Positions 1 through 8,409 of a DNA stretch of 64,000 bases are shown in pieces. The notes below the pieces were generated by a model that worked only from the letters and a program-made list of their open reading frames with translations, made no database searches and had not been told where the DNA came from. The stretch's first letter is position 1; the number at the start of each line of letters is the position of its first letter. Both the position numbers and the translations under genes were made by a program. Source of the DNA: Bacteroidota bacterium (GTDB lineage: Bacteria > Bacteroidota > Ignavibacteria > Ignavibacteriales > Ignavibacteriaceae); the NCBI GenBank assembly GCA_023453665.1, contig JAEXTA010000089.1, forward strand, positions 1 to 64,000. The letters run 5' to 3'.

Positions 1-738
1 ATCACTGTACGGTTCAGCAGGCACTACATCAAGATCAAGATTAATTCCGTAAGCCAGATTTACTTCAAGCATTTTATCTTTTATTGAACCGGTGTTTGCG
101 ATAGAACTATTATGAACATCTGCATTACCATCATTGTTGCCGTCGTATGCAATCATATCCATATTTACTACACCGAGTATTGAATCACCGGCATTAGCGG
201 CCTGTGTAGCATAATATTCACTGCCTATCAATCCCTGCTCTTCTTCATCCCACAAAGCAAAAATTACGGTGAATGGAAAAGAATAATTTTTTAATACTCT
301 TGCGGCTTCAATAACTGCAGAGGTTCCGCTTGCGTTATCGTCAGCGCCGGGTGCGGTGGTACCGCTTGGCATGTCATCATAATGTGCGCAGATAATATAT
401 TTTTTGTTCGGAAATTCAGTACCTGTTTTAACGCCGATAACATTTTTTCCCGTTGTACTGAATGACTGAATTGATGTAGTCAGACCGTAATTCTCAAGCT
501 TTTGTTTTATGTAAGTTTCAGCGAGCGAATTACCCGGCTGATTTTTATGCCTTGAGACAATTGTCTGTGAAGTTCCGTTAATAATAGTAGGAACATTACC
601 GGAAAGTTCACGAACAAAATAGACAAGTGAATCCTGACTCACAGAATTAAGTATCTGTTGAACTACCGGTGATTGTGGAAAAATCTGAGAAATGGAAAAC
701 AGAAGAGCGAACAGAAAAGATTGTTGCAAACGTTTCAT
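1..738 (-). CDS. M28 family metallopeptidase, partial (C-terminal end off the window)
   Basis: The frame is open from the ATG at 738 to the window edge (246 codons), so the C-terminal part is missing. The protein starts with a signal peptide (MKRLQQSFLFALLFSISQIFPQ). It carries the zinc-binding landmarks of M28 aminopeptidases: HYDD, then ADDNASG, then WDEEEQGLIGS, then VVNMDMI. M28 enzymes are co-catalytic two-zinc exopeptidases that remove N-terminal residues from peptides; the signal peptide places this one outside the cytoplasm. Many relatives in this phylum end in a T9SS sorting domain, which cannot be checked here. Family assignment is firm, substrate unknown. Confidence 0.9.
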   Translation of the reverse strand, partial: MKRLQQSFLFALLFSISQIFPQSPVVQQILNSVSQDSLVYFVRELSGNVPTIINGTSQTIVSRHKNQPGNSLAETYIKQKLENYGLTTSIQSFSTTGKNVIGVKTGTEFPNKKYIICAHYDDMPSGTTAPGADDNASGTSAVIEAARVLKNYSFPFTVIFALWDEEEQGLIGSEYYATQAANAGDSILGVVNMDMIAYDGNNDGNADVHNSSIANTGSIKDKMLEVNLAYGINLDLDVVPAEPYSD

Positions 739-865
739 TTGATACCCCGTATAATATTACTATGTACTTAAAAATTCTGATTAGAACTTAAGAACATTTT
801 AACTTAAAGACCATTTAAAAATATTTTTATACGAAGTTGTAAAAGCAAAAACTTGGTTTTTGAGC

Positions 866-1480
866 TTAAATCACGATCGAATTATGTATCAATAATGATA
901 ATATTTCTTTCTCTAATTCCGCACCTTTATTTTGAGAATACCATAAATGCAGTTTATTAAGATAGACTTCTTTAGCCGCTCCTTTTTCTCTTAATTCAAA
1001 GACAAGCTGTTCTGCTTTTACCGGCCTTGAACCCCATCTGAACAACTCATTATTTTCATTATCAAAAACTGCCAGCACGGGAATGCTTCTTTTATTTTCC
1101 GGAGTAACGTATAAATCCATTATATCCGGATTTTCATCACGAAGAATAATTTTTAATTCTATCAATGTATTTGTCAAAGCAATTTTTGCTAATACAGGAA
1201 TAATCTGAGCCGAATCACCACACCATGGCTCAGAAATGATCATCCATGTTTGTTTCTCCGAAATTTTATTCATTTCACTTAAAAGTTCATCTGAAACGGA
1301 ATATGTTTTATCGATCCGGTTCATTCGTTGAATATTTAATTTAAGAAGCGAGTGTCTGTGCATCTCTGTTTCGGATGCGTTGGCGGGTAATACTTTTTCG
1401 CTGTCCTCAATAGTTCTTTTCACGTACTGATTGTAAGTGAGTCCGTTTGAATAAAGACGATCAATAAAATCTGGTTTCAC
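866..1480 (-). CDS. thioredoxin-like protein (Thioredoxin_9 type) with a single active-site Cys
   Basis: This 204-residue protein has no signal peptide, so it is probably cytoplasmic. The thioredoxin fold is indicated by WMIISEPWCGDSAQIIPVL around residues 79-97, followed by a central strand and the cis-Pro-like stretch RSIPVLAVF. The usual CxxC is CGDS here, so only Cys87 remains; a dithiol oxidoreductase cycle is therefore unlikely and a monothiol or binding role is more plausible. Proteins of this type (PF14595) are common in Bacteroidetes and Bacilli and have no firm function. The gene is transcribed alone, toward the M28 gene. Confidence 0.8.
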   Translation of the reverse strand: MKPDFIDRLYSNGLTYNQYVKRTIEDSEKVLPANASETEMHRHSLLKLNIQRMNRIDKTYSVSDELLSEMNKISEKQTWMIISEPWCGDSAQIIPVLAKIALTNTLIELKIILRDENPDIMDLYVTPENKRSIPVLAVFDNENNELFRWGSRPVKAEQLVFELREKGAAKEVYLNKLHLWYSQNKGAELEKEILSLLIHNSIVI

Positions 1481-1636
1481 CGTTTTTCCTCCTCTTAAAA
1501 TATTAATTGCTTTTTCTGGTTTGTTAGAGTTAATTTTTAACGGGAGGATTCACAATGAAGTTGATAATTGTGGACTGTTTTTAATCTCTATAAAATGTAT
1601 CTTCAAAATGAATTTCATAACAATGATTTATAACAA

Positions 1637-2020
1637 ATGACAACTGAATTAAAATATTTTACTGTTGCCGAAGCAAACAAAACTCTGCCGCTTGTTAAAA
1701 AAATCGTTAATGATATAATTCTTGCAAGCAGCGAATTAAAACTTTATGCAGATGAGATTGGAAAAAATCCCGAAGAGGACCTGCGGGTAAAAAAATTAAT
1801 TGAAGAAATAAACGGATTTATCAGTGAGCTCGAAGAAATCGGCTGCGATTATAAAGACTGGAATTTTACTATCGGTCTTGTTGATTTTCCCGCAATAATT
1901 GATGGTGAAGAAGTTCTATTGTGCTGGAAAAGTGATGAAGAAGACATCAGATATTATCACAAACATGAAACCGGGTTTGCCGGCAGAAAACTGATTCCGG
2001 AAAAGTACCTTAATGAATGA
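1637..2020 (+). CDS. DUF2203 domain protein
   Basis: This 127-residue soluble protein matches the DUF2203 pattern: FTVAEANKTLPLVKKIV at the N-terminus, a middle acidic helical part, the GCDYKDW..GLVDFPA segment, and a C-terminal VLLCWKSDEEDIRYYHKHE. DUF2203 proteins are small helical proteins of unknown function found across many phyla. It is a single-gene unit: the stop codon abuts the stop codon of the convergent lipoprotein gene with no base between them. No Shine-Dalgarno sequence is evident before the ATG. Confidence 0.85.
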   Translation: MTTELKYFTVAEANKTLPLVKKIVNDIILASSELKLYADEIGKNPEEDLRVKKLIEEINGFISELEEIGCDYKDWNFTIGLVDFPAIIDGEEVLLCWKSDEEDIRYYHKHETGFAGRKLIPEKYLNE

Positions 2021-2443
2021 TCACTCTTCGGTAATTTCAAATGAAGCTGTGGCAGATGCTGTCTGATCATTATTCACATCCTTCACATTAAATACCACGT
2101 TATATTTCCCTGCAGTATAAGTTGAGTCAAGTTCAAATTGCGCTTCAAGCGAGGTGTCGAGTACTTTTTCATTATTGACAAGATCTTCAACCCGTGTAAT
2201 TAGTCCTGGAATTGTATCTCCTCCCGGAGTAACCAAATCAACCGAAAAAGATAATGCTGCTTTGAAAGTTTCATTCTCTTCAAGTTGAACAAAACCTTTT
2301 ACCTGAGTTGAAGCATTCACTTCCCAGGTATCTCCGATATCAAACGCAAAAGCTTCAGGATTAAAAGCTTCAAGTTTTAAATCTTCTTTACCACAGCTTA
2401 TCAGAGCCAATCCGGTGAGTAATACAAAAAATATTTTTTTCAT
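2021..2443 (-). CDS. small lipoprotein of unknown function
   Basis: The start at 2443 is preferred over an upstream in-frame codon at 2512, because it gives a clean lipoprotein signal (MKKIFFVLLTGLALISCGKE) while the extra residues derive from the repeat flank of the next element. The mature part is about 120 residues, acidic and probably all-beta, ending in a segment (TYTAGKYNVVFNVKDVNNDQ) that resembles an Ig-like domain. No family is recognised. It lies just downstream of the GxxExxY element and may once have been the distal gene of the serC transcript. Confidence 0.7.
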   Translation of the reverse strand: MKKIFFVLLTGLALISCGKEDLKLEAFNPEAFAFDIGDTWEVNASTQVKGFVQLEENETFKAALSFSVDLVTPGGDTIPGLITRVEDLVNNEKVLDTSLEAQFELDSTYTAGKYNVVFNVKDVNNDQTASATASFEITEE

Positions 2444-2471
2444 CCTTAACCTTTTATTTTTCTGAATAGAA

Positions 2472-2935
2472 TTAACCACAAAGAACACGAAGAAACACAA
2501 CTCAAAGAGCACAAAGCTAAAGTATTAATCTCTTTATTCCATCTTTAAGATATTTTACATTGAAATTAATTAAAAGTCCTAATTTGCAATTACTTAATTT
2601 TAGATAAGTTAAAACTTGTGCAATATAAACCTCATTTAAAGCCTCAACGGATTTAACTTCAATTATCAACTTATTTTCTACTATCAGGTCTAATCTATAT
2701 CCAATATCAAGTTTTACTTCTTCATAAATCAGAGGTAGTGGCTTTTCTTTTTCTACTAAAAATTTTTCTTTTTGAATCTCATAGAAAAGACATTCTTTAT
2801 ACGATGACTCAAGTAAACCGGGACCCAACTTTTTGTGAATCTTAATCGCAAGTCCAATTACAATATTTGATAGTTCATCTTCTGTCATTCAACTTTGTGT
2901 TCTTTGTGAAAACTCTTTGTGAACTTTGTGGTTAA
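2472..2935. repeat. inverted repeats bracketing the GxxExxY gene
   Basis: The same 12 bases, TTAACCACAAAG, occur at 2472-2483 and, inverted, at 2924-2935. Further CACAAAG/CACGAAG-type words run inward on both sides. The GxxExxY frame (2517-2888) fills the interior almost completely, with the left repeat tract ending at the base before its stop codon. The whole 464-base unit separates serC from the lipoprotein gene. The arrangement looks like a small element with terminal inverted repeats; no clear target-site duplication was identified. Confidence 0.75.
2517..2888 (-). CDS. GxxExxY family protein (PDDEXK-like fold)
   Basis: This 123-residue protein shows the family signature LGPGLLESSYKECLFYE (GxxExxY) at about residues 22-38. 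A PDDEXK-like core follows: LDIGYRLDLIVENKLIIEVKSV (D..EVK) near residues 75-96. The family (PF13366) is related to restriction-endonuclease-fold nucleases, but no activity has been firmly shown. It lacks a signal peptide. The gene sits inside 12-base inverted repeats, which suggests acquisition as a discrete unit and not as part of the serC operon. Family assignment is firm; function is open. Confidence 0.9.
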   Translation of the reverse strand: MTEDELSNIVIGLAIKIHKKLGPGLLESSYKECLFYEIQKEKFLVEKEKPLPLIYEEVKLDIGYRLDLIVENKLIIEVKSVEALNEVYIAQVLTYLKLSNCKLGLLINFNVKYLKDGIKRLIL

Positions 2936-2953
2936 AAAGTCTTTCCATAATCC

Positions 2954-4057
2954 TTATCCGTTCTTCTTCTGGAAATCTTTCATAAACGAAACAAGATCTT
3001 CAACACCTTTTGTCGGGAAGGCATTGTAGATAGAAGCTCGCAAACCACCTACTGAACGATGACCTTTCAATCCATTAAAACCGGCTTTAGTTGCTTCATC
3101 AATTAATTTTTTCTCAAGATCCGCGGTTGATAGATTGAAAGTAACATTCATCAACGAACGGCTTTCTTTTTCAGCGTGACCTTTATAGAAACCGCCGCTG
3201 TTATCAATTGCGTCATAAAGAATCTTTGCTTTGTTCTTGTTGATTTCATACATCTTATCAAGTCCGCCTAAACCGAGCAGGTGTTTAGTAACAAGCTTTA
3301 TAATGTATATGCCAAATGTATTTGGTGTGTTATAAAGGGAATCATTCTCTGCCTGGATTTTATAATTCAACATTGTGTGTAATGAATCCTGGCTTCTTTC
3401 AAGCATATCTTTTCTTATTATAACAAGAACAACGCCGGAAGGACCAATATTTTTTTGTGCGCCGGCATAAATCAAAGCGTATTTACTCACATCTATTTTT
3501 TTATGAAGGATGTCTGATGAAGCATCACACACAAGTGGAACATTTCCAACTTCCGGTTCATTCATCCATTGAGTTCCGTAAATTGTATTGTTCGATGTGA
3601 AGTGAACATAAGCTGCATCCGCATCAAGTTTCAATTCACTTTGTTTGGGAATTCTTTTGAAAAATTTGTTCTCTCCTTCACCTTCTTCAGTTGTTGCGGC
3701 AACGTTAACTGTTCCGACTCTCTTTGCTTCTTTAATAGCTTTTTTCGACCAGCTTCCTGTTGAAATATAATCCGCTTTATTTTTAGGAGGCATCAAATTA
3801 AGAGGAACCATTGAGAACTGAAGACTTGCGCCACCCTGTAAAAACAGGATATGATAATCATCAGAGATGTTAAGAAGTTTTTTAATACCGTCTTTTGCTT
3901 CGGCGTGAATTGCGTCAAAAGTTTTTGAGCGGTGAGAAATTTCAAGTATTGACATTCCCACACCGGGCAATGTAAAAAATTCTTTTTGTGCCTCTAATAA
4001 AACTTCTTCCGGTAATATTGCCGGGCCAGCACTGAAGTTATAAATTCTTTTTTCCAT
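2954..4057 (-). CDS. serC: phosphoserine aminotransferase
   Basis: SerC is the PLP enzyme that converts 3-phosphohydroxypyruvate and glutamate to phosphoserine and 2-oxoglutarate in serine synthesis; it also acts in pyridoxal phosphate synthesis in some bacteria. The 367-residue length is normal for the family. Visible landmarks are YNFSAGPAILPEEVL at the N-terminus, LFLQGGASLQF, and the PLP-binding lysine in YAGAQKNIGPSG (Lys202), followed by the C-terminal GHRSVGGLRASIYNA. It lies 93 bases downstream of the DUF1015 gene on the same strand, a pairing common in Bacteroidetes and Firmicutes, with a repeat hairpin between them. Confidence 0.97.
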   Translation of the reverse strand: MEKRIYNFSAGPAILPEEVLLEAQKEFFTLPGVGMSILEISHRSKTFDAIHAEAKDGIKKLLNISDDYHILFLQGGASLQFSMVPLNLMPPKNKADYISTGSWSKKAIKEAKRVGTVNVAATTEEGEGENKFFKRIPKQSELKLDADAAYVHFTSNNTIYGTQWMNEPEVGNVPLVCDASSDILHKKIDVSKYALIYAGAQKNIGPSGVVLVIIRKDMLERSQDSLHTMLNYKIQAENDSLYNTPNTFGIYIIKLVTKHLLGLGGLDKMYEINKNKAKILYDAIDNSGGFYKGHAEKESRSLMNVTFNLSTADLEKKLIDEATKAGFNGLKGHRSVGGLRASIYNAFPTKGVEDLVSFMKDFQKKNG

Positions 4058-4110
4058 GATATTTTTTCCTTTAGTTTATTTTCTTTATGACTTTCTCTGT
4101 GGCTTTGTGT

Positions 4111-4140
4111 CTCTGTGGTAAAAAAGCATCTACCACAGAG
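4111..4140. repeat. CTCTGTGGTA hairpin, solo repeat copy
   Basis: A perfect 10-base inverted repeat (CTCTGTGGTA, loop of 10, TACCACAGAG) lies in the 93-base gap between the DUF1015 gene and serC. The words CTGTGG/CCACAG continue outward on both sides. The sequence belongs by eye to the same CCACAAAG/CCACAGAG family that borders the GxxExxY gene. It lacks a run of T in the direction of transcription, so it is not an obvious terminator. Confidence 0.7.
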
Positions 4141-4150
4141 GCACAGAGAT

Positions 4151-5398
4151 TTAAATTAAATGCGTCAACAATCCATCTCTCAATTTTGGTTCAAACCACG
4201 TTGATTTGGGTGGCATAATTTCCCCTGCATCCGAAATATTCATTAGATCATTAAGACTTACAGGATATAGTGAAAATGCCACTGCGGCTTTTCCGACGTC
4301 AACTAATTTTTCAAGTTCTTTTGTTCCGCGTATTCCTCCGATGAAATCGATGCGAGTGTTTGTTCTCGGATCATCTATACCAAGTACAGGGTTTAATAAA
4401 AAGTTTTGAAGTACACTTACATCCAATTTTTCACCAACCGACTTTTCCAAAGATAAACTTGCAAGAACCGAATCACGCGCTTTCAATAAATACCAATCCT
4501 TATCTAAATACATACAGAATTGCTTCTGAACAGATGGTTCTTTTACAGAAGTTTTTGCCACCTCAAATTTATCGCTTACAGCATTTAAGAAATCATCCTT
4601 ACTCAATCCATTAAGATCAAACACTACACGGTTGTAAGGAAGAATTTTCAACTGGTCTTCAGGGAAAAGAACAGCAATGAAATAATTATACTCTTCATCT
4701 CCCTTATGAGCCGGATTGGATTTCATCTTTTCTTCTTTTGCCCGGCTTGCGCTTTTTGCACGGTGATGACCGTCAGCGATATACAGTTTACTTACATTTT
4801 TAAATTCGTTTACTATTAATTCATTAAACTGTTCTGGCATAACCCAGACAGTATGCTGAATTCCATCAGGGGCGGTAAAATCATATTCGGGTTTTACTTC
4901 TTTGATTGTCTTATCAACAAGTTCATTAACAGATTTTACACCACGATATGTTAAGAACACAACTCCTGTTTGTGCTTCAGTTGTGATTATGTGATTTGTT
5001 CTGTCGTCTTCTTTTACCTTACGTGTTTTTTCGTGTTTGAGTATTACATCATTATCATAATCATCAACAGAAAATGTTGCGCAGATACCTGTCTGTGATC
5101 TTGCGTCCATGATCAATCTGTAAAGATAAAAGCACGCTTTGTCTTCAGTTTTTAACGGAGCTTCTTTAATAATCTTGTTTAGATTTTCTTTTGCCTTCAG
5201 ATAAATTTCTTTGGAGTAAACATCTTTTACTTCCGGCAGATCAATTTCTGACCTGGTGATGTGTAAATAACTTAACGGGTTTCCTTTAGCAAATTCTGCT
5301 GCTTCCTCCCTGTTAACTACATCATAAGGAACGCTTGCTACAAGTTGTGCTTTTTCTTTTGTTGGTCTTAGTGCTTTGAAAGGTCTGATAATAGCCAT
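4151..5398 (-). CDS. DUF1015 family protein
   Basis: This 415-residue soluble protein matches DUF1015 over its length: MAIIRPFKALRPTKEKA at the start, VPYDVVNREEA, a central KHEKTRKVKEDDR segment, and the invariant YIADGHHRAKSA near residue 208. DUF1015 proteins are often encoded next to serA or serC and are suspected to belong to serine metabolism (some relatives are described as acting on serine); the reaction is not established for this one. It is the first gene of a two-gene unit with serC. Length is normal and nothing is missing. Confidence 0.9.
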   Translation of the reverse strand: MAIIRPFKALRPTKEKAQLVASVPYDVVNREEAAEFAKGNPLSYLHITRSEIDLPEVKDVYSKEIYLKAKENLNKIIKEAPLKTEDKACFYLYRLIMDARSQTGICATFSVDDYDNDVILKHEKTRKVKEDDRTNHIITTEAQTGVVFLTYRGVKSVNELVDKTIKEVKPEYDFTAPDGIQHTVWVMPEQFNELIVNEFKNVSKLYIADGHHRAKSASRAKEEKMKSNPAHKGDEEYNYFIAVLFPEDQLKILPYNRVVFDLNGLSKDDFLNAVSDKFEVAKTSVKEPSVQKQFCMYLDKDWYLLKARDSVLASLSLEKSVGEKLDVSVLQNFLLNPVLGIDDPRTNTRIDFIGGIRGTKELEKLVDVGKAAVAFSLYPVSLNDLMNISDAGEIMPPKSTWFEPKLRDGLLTHLI

Positions 5399-5616
5399 TA
5401 TGATAAATCTCCTAAACTTTTTTTTCTGCTGGGTTTAAAATCTGTAAAAAAAGGACAATAGTCCATTTAAACCTGATGAAAATTACCCGGGCATATCAAA
5501 TTAAAACCGGAATTTCTATTTTAATTCAATCTAAACGGTACTGCCCGATTTTTGTAGTATTAAAAACAATAAGTATCTTTTCGATAATTAATATATTTCA
5601 AATTAATTGTGAGTTT

Positions 5617-6417
5617 ATGAGAGAGGCTGTTAAAAAACTTTCTTCCGGCTTTATAAAGAATAAAGATGAGGGAAAAATTAAAATTCTCGGGGATGTGAAA
5701 TTCTTTGACGATTTTGAATCAAAATTCCTTCATAACAAAAGAAAAATTTTTGTATGGCTGCCTCCTGCTTACAAAAGTAACCCCGACAAAAAATATCCTG
5801 TTCTTTATATGCATGATGGTCAGAATCTTGTTGATCCCAAAACAGCTTATGCCGGTTATGACTGGAGAGTTGATGAAACAGCAACAAAGCTTATTAAAAA
5901 TCACAAAGTAAAGCCATTCATTATTGTCGGCATTAATAATACAAACGACCGGCTTGATGAGTACAGCGAAACAGAAAAAGGAAGAAACTATCTACAGTTT
6001 ATAGTCAATGAACTAAAACCATTTGTCGATTCAAACTTCAGGACACTTACCGACAGAAACAACACGGCAATTATGGGTTCATCAATGGGTGGATTGATCT
6101 CTTTCCTGGCTGTCTGGAATTATTCGGATGTTTTTTCAAAAGCAGGTTGTATGTCAAGTTCATTTTATTATCATTCAGACCATGTAATAAACCTGGTAAA
6201 AAGTTATATCGGGAATAAAAAGGACATAAAAATTTATATAGATCATGGTGAAGACGGATTAGTCCGCGGTCAGCAAATGTTTTGCGCGCTGACTCAAAAG
6301 GGATTTGTTATAGGCACCGATGTGGATTATTATTATGCCCCCGGGGCTGAACATCATGAGAAAGAATGGGCAAAAAGACTTGAGCGTCCGTTAAAATTCT
6401 TTTTTGGCAACAAATAG
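5617..6417 (+). CDS. alpha/beta-hydrolase-fold esterase (esterase D / Fes-like)
   Basis: The start at 5617 (MREAVKKLSSG) is chosen because the 47 residues encoded upstream in frame lack protein-like character and run through AT-rich promoter-like sequence. The 266-residue protein has the putative esterase fold (PF00756): RKIFVWLPPAYKSNPDKKYPVLYMHDG, then the nucleophile elbow GSSMGG, an acidic region DHGEDG and the probable catalytic His in GAEHHEKEW. Such enzymes cleave esters such as acyl-glutathiones, siderophores or sugar esters; the substrate cannot be deduced. It is followed after 10 bases by the lipoprotein phosphatase gene. Confidence 0.85.
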   Translation: MREAVKKLSSGFIKNKDEGKIKILGDVKFFDDFESKFLHNKRKIFVWLPPAYKSNPDKKYPVLYMHDGQNLVDPKTAYAGYDWRVDETATKLIKNHKVKPFIIVGINNTNDRLDEYSETEKGRNYLQFIVNELKPFVDSNFRTLTDRNNTAIMGSSMGGLISFLAVWNYSDVFSKAGCMSSSFYYHSDHVINLVKSYIGNKKDIKIYIDHGEDGLVRGQQMFCALTQKGFVIGTDVDYYYAPGAEHHEKEWAKRLERPLKFFFGNK

Positions 6418-6427
6418 ATAATTCAAA

Positions 6428-7078
6428 ATGAAAAAAAGATTAAAGCTTTCAGCAGCATTACTGATTTTGTTATCACTGTTTATCAGCGGGTGTTCATCGT
6501 CACTTCAAAATCTTGCAGTATCAAAAAAGTTAGTTTCAGATTATTATGAAAACGGGCAATATGAAAAAGAACTACAAGAAATTTTGAATGATGTTAAACC
6601 TGAAATAGATAAAATTACACCGGGAAAAATGTCTGCTGTTATTTTTGATGTTGACGAAACAACACTTTCAAATTATAAGTTTATGAAGCAGTATGATTTT
6701 GGATATGAACGACATATCTGGGATGAATGGATTGCAAAAGCGGAAGCTGAACCGATAATTCCTGTCCGAAATTTTTATAACTATCTGGTTGAGAAGGGAT
6801 TCAGAATAATATTGTTAACGGGCAGAAGAGACTATCATTATCAGCCTACTTATGATAATCTGAAAGCTACAGGTTATACACAATTCGATACACTAATCAC
6901 ACGCAGCAAAGATGAATATAAGTTATCGGCGGTTGATTATAAAACTGCTGTAAGAAATGCGTTAACTCAAAAAGGTTATGACATAAAAGCTAACTTTGGC
7001 GATCAGCAAAGTGATCTTGACGGCGGAAACAGTGGTATAGCGGTTAAGCTTCCTAACTATCAGTATGGGGTGGAATAA
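6428..7078 (+). CDS. HAD-family acid phosphatase, lipoprotein e(P4)-like
   Basis: This 216-residue protein has a lipoprotein signal with Cys22 (LLSLFISGCSSS). It has the HAD nucleophile motif VIFDVDETTLSN (DxDxT) and a later acidic pair in FGDQQSDLDGG. The arrangement matches class B/C-type acid phosphatases such as lipoprotein e(P4), which dephosphorylate nucleotides at the cell surface. The second HAD motif is probably ILLTGRRDYH. It probably sits on the inner face of the outer membrane and is co-transcribed with the preceding esterase. Confidence 0.9.
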   Translation: MKKRLKLSAALLILLSLFISGCSSSLQNLAVSKKLVSDYYENGQYEKELQEILNDVKPEIDKITPGKMSAVIFDVDETTLSNYKFMKQYDFGYERHIWDEWIAKAEAEPIIPVRNFYNYLVEKGFRIILLTGRRDYHYQPTYDNLKATGYTQFDTLITRSKDEYKLSAVDYKTAVRNALTQKGYDIKANFGDQQSDLDGGNSGIAVKLPNYQYGVE

Positions 7079-7180
7079 CATTTAGTTACATCCGGGTTAT
7101 TACTTTGTTTCTACGGGATTAACACTTCCCTTTCATTTTTGTTCTCATCTCCTTATACTAAAATCAAAAAAGGAAATACG

Positions 7181-8233
7181 ATGAAGAAACCACATCTTGT
7201 CCTGTTTCTGTTGGTGATATCTGTTATGTCATTCGCGCAGAACCAGAGGAAAGCACTTGTTGAAGTGTTTACAAACTCGCATTGCCCTTTATGCCCGGCG
7301 GCGCATAACACACTTGATAATTACCTGATGAACAGCCCTAACGGCGAGAACATAAATTACATTTATTATCACATGATATATCCCTACGGTGATGATGAGC
7401 TTTATCATCAGAGCGGTGAGGGTTCTGATGCGAGACATATATTTTACAATCCTGTTGCGGGAACACCAAGAGGTTTTTTTGACGGCGCTATGCAGGGTAC
7501 AACCTCTGGATGGAGCAGTTCACTTGATGCGCGAATTATGATGACAAGTCCGCTGACAATAATGTTAAACGGAACAAGAGATGAAAATGAATTAATCATT
7601 TCTGCTGAGGTTACCAGAACGGGAGATATTTCTGACAGCGACTTAAGTATTTATTTCGTTGTTGCTGAGGATGTTTTTTATGCGGGAAGGAACGGAATTC
7701 AGAATCATAAACACGTGATGAGAAAGATATTACCAACAACCACCGGAACACCTTTTACGATTAATCCATCTGAAACAAAAACTGTTGAGCAAATTATTCC
7801 TATCGATGCTATTATGGATGCTGATAGTCTGCACGTAATGGTTTTTGTTCAGAGTAATACTTCCAAGATGGTTTACCAGTCGGAGTTGATAAGTTACAAC
7901 CAGTTAACTGTGACGGATGTTGATGATGATATTGATGTACCTTCAGGGTTTATTCTTGAGCAAAATTATCCCAACCCGTTTAATCCATCAACAAAAATTC
8001 GATACACAGTTGCGTCAAATGTTAATGGTCAAATGTCAAAGGTAGTGTTGAAGGTTTACAATTTATTAGGGAATGAAGTGGCAACACTTGTTGATGAGTA
8101 TAAGTCCGCAGGAAGTTATGAGGTTGAATTTCAGCCGGCAGTCAACAGTCTGCAGCTGGCAAGCGGAGTTTACTTTTATAAACTACAAGCAGGTTCGTTT
8201 GTTGAGACGAGGAAGATGGTTTTGATGAAGTGA
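7181..8233 (+). CDS. Omp28-related T9SS cargo protein with CPLC motif
   Basis: The start at 7181 is preferred: it has AAAAAGGAAA upstream and directly encodes a signal peptide (MKKPHLVLFLLVISVMSFAQ). After cleavage comes VEVFTNSHCPLCPAAHNTLD, the thioredoxin-like CxxC region of Omp28-related proteins, followed by a beta-rich domain. The C-terminal 85 residues form a T9SS sorting domain: NYPNPFNPSTKIRY, then KVYNLLGNEVATLVDE and SGVYFYKLQAGSFVETRKM. The protein should be secreted through T9SS and kept at or released from the surface. A redox role is possible but unproven. Confidence 0.88.
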   Translation: MKKPHLVLFLLVISVMSFAQNQRKALVEVFTNSHCPLCPAAHNTLDNYLMNSPNGENINYIYYHMIYPYGDDELYHQSGEGSDARHIFYNPVAGTPRGFFDGAMQGTTSGWSSSLDARIMMTSPLTIMLNGTRDENELIISAEVTRTGDISDSDLSIYFVVAEDVFYAGRNGIQNHKHVMRKILPTTTGTPFTINPSETKTVEQIIPIDAIMDADSLHVMVFVQSNTSKMVYQSELISYNQLTVTDVDDDIDVPSGFILEQNYPNPFNPSTKIRYTVASNVNGQMSKVVLKVYNLLGNEVATLVDEYKSAGSYEVEFQPAVNSLQLASGVYFYKLQAGSFVETRKMVLMK

Positions 8234-8291
8234 GGTGAATTGCTGCATTGATTCATTGTTGGATTGTTGGTTTATGAGAGTGTCGCACGTG

Positions 8292-8318
8292 GTCACACTT
8301 CGGCGGGCTCAGTGTGAC
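8292..8318. repeat. 27-base palindrome, solo copy
   Basis: The stem is GTCACACT/AGTGTGAC (8 perfect pairs) around an 11-base loop TCGGCGGGCTC. It belongs to the same palindrome family as the cluster around the GIY-YIG gene at 14.9-15.6 kb, with the loop in the TCGACAGGCTC orientation. It lies 59 bases after the Omp28-like gene and could also act as a weak terminator, although no T-run follows. Confidence 0.8.
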
Positions 8319-8409
8319 AGAGGGGTACGCTATAGGCGGGTTTAATTACGAACGGTGAAGATAGTTAAGGGTTTGAACGGGTTTAGTCTTTCGGGTTAAT
8401 CATTGCAGA

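Noticed and set aside
2954..4057. Frame disruption of serC by the neighbouring repeat unit
   Set aside because: serC is full length with all motifs; the repeat unit lies 18 bases beyond its stop.
5476..5616. N-terminal extension of the esterase
   Set aside because: The 47 extra residues are not protein-like and the region is AT-rich, with promoter-like character; ATG at 5617 fits the family.
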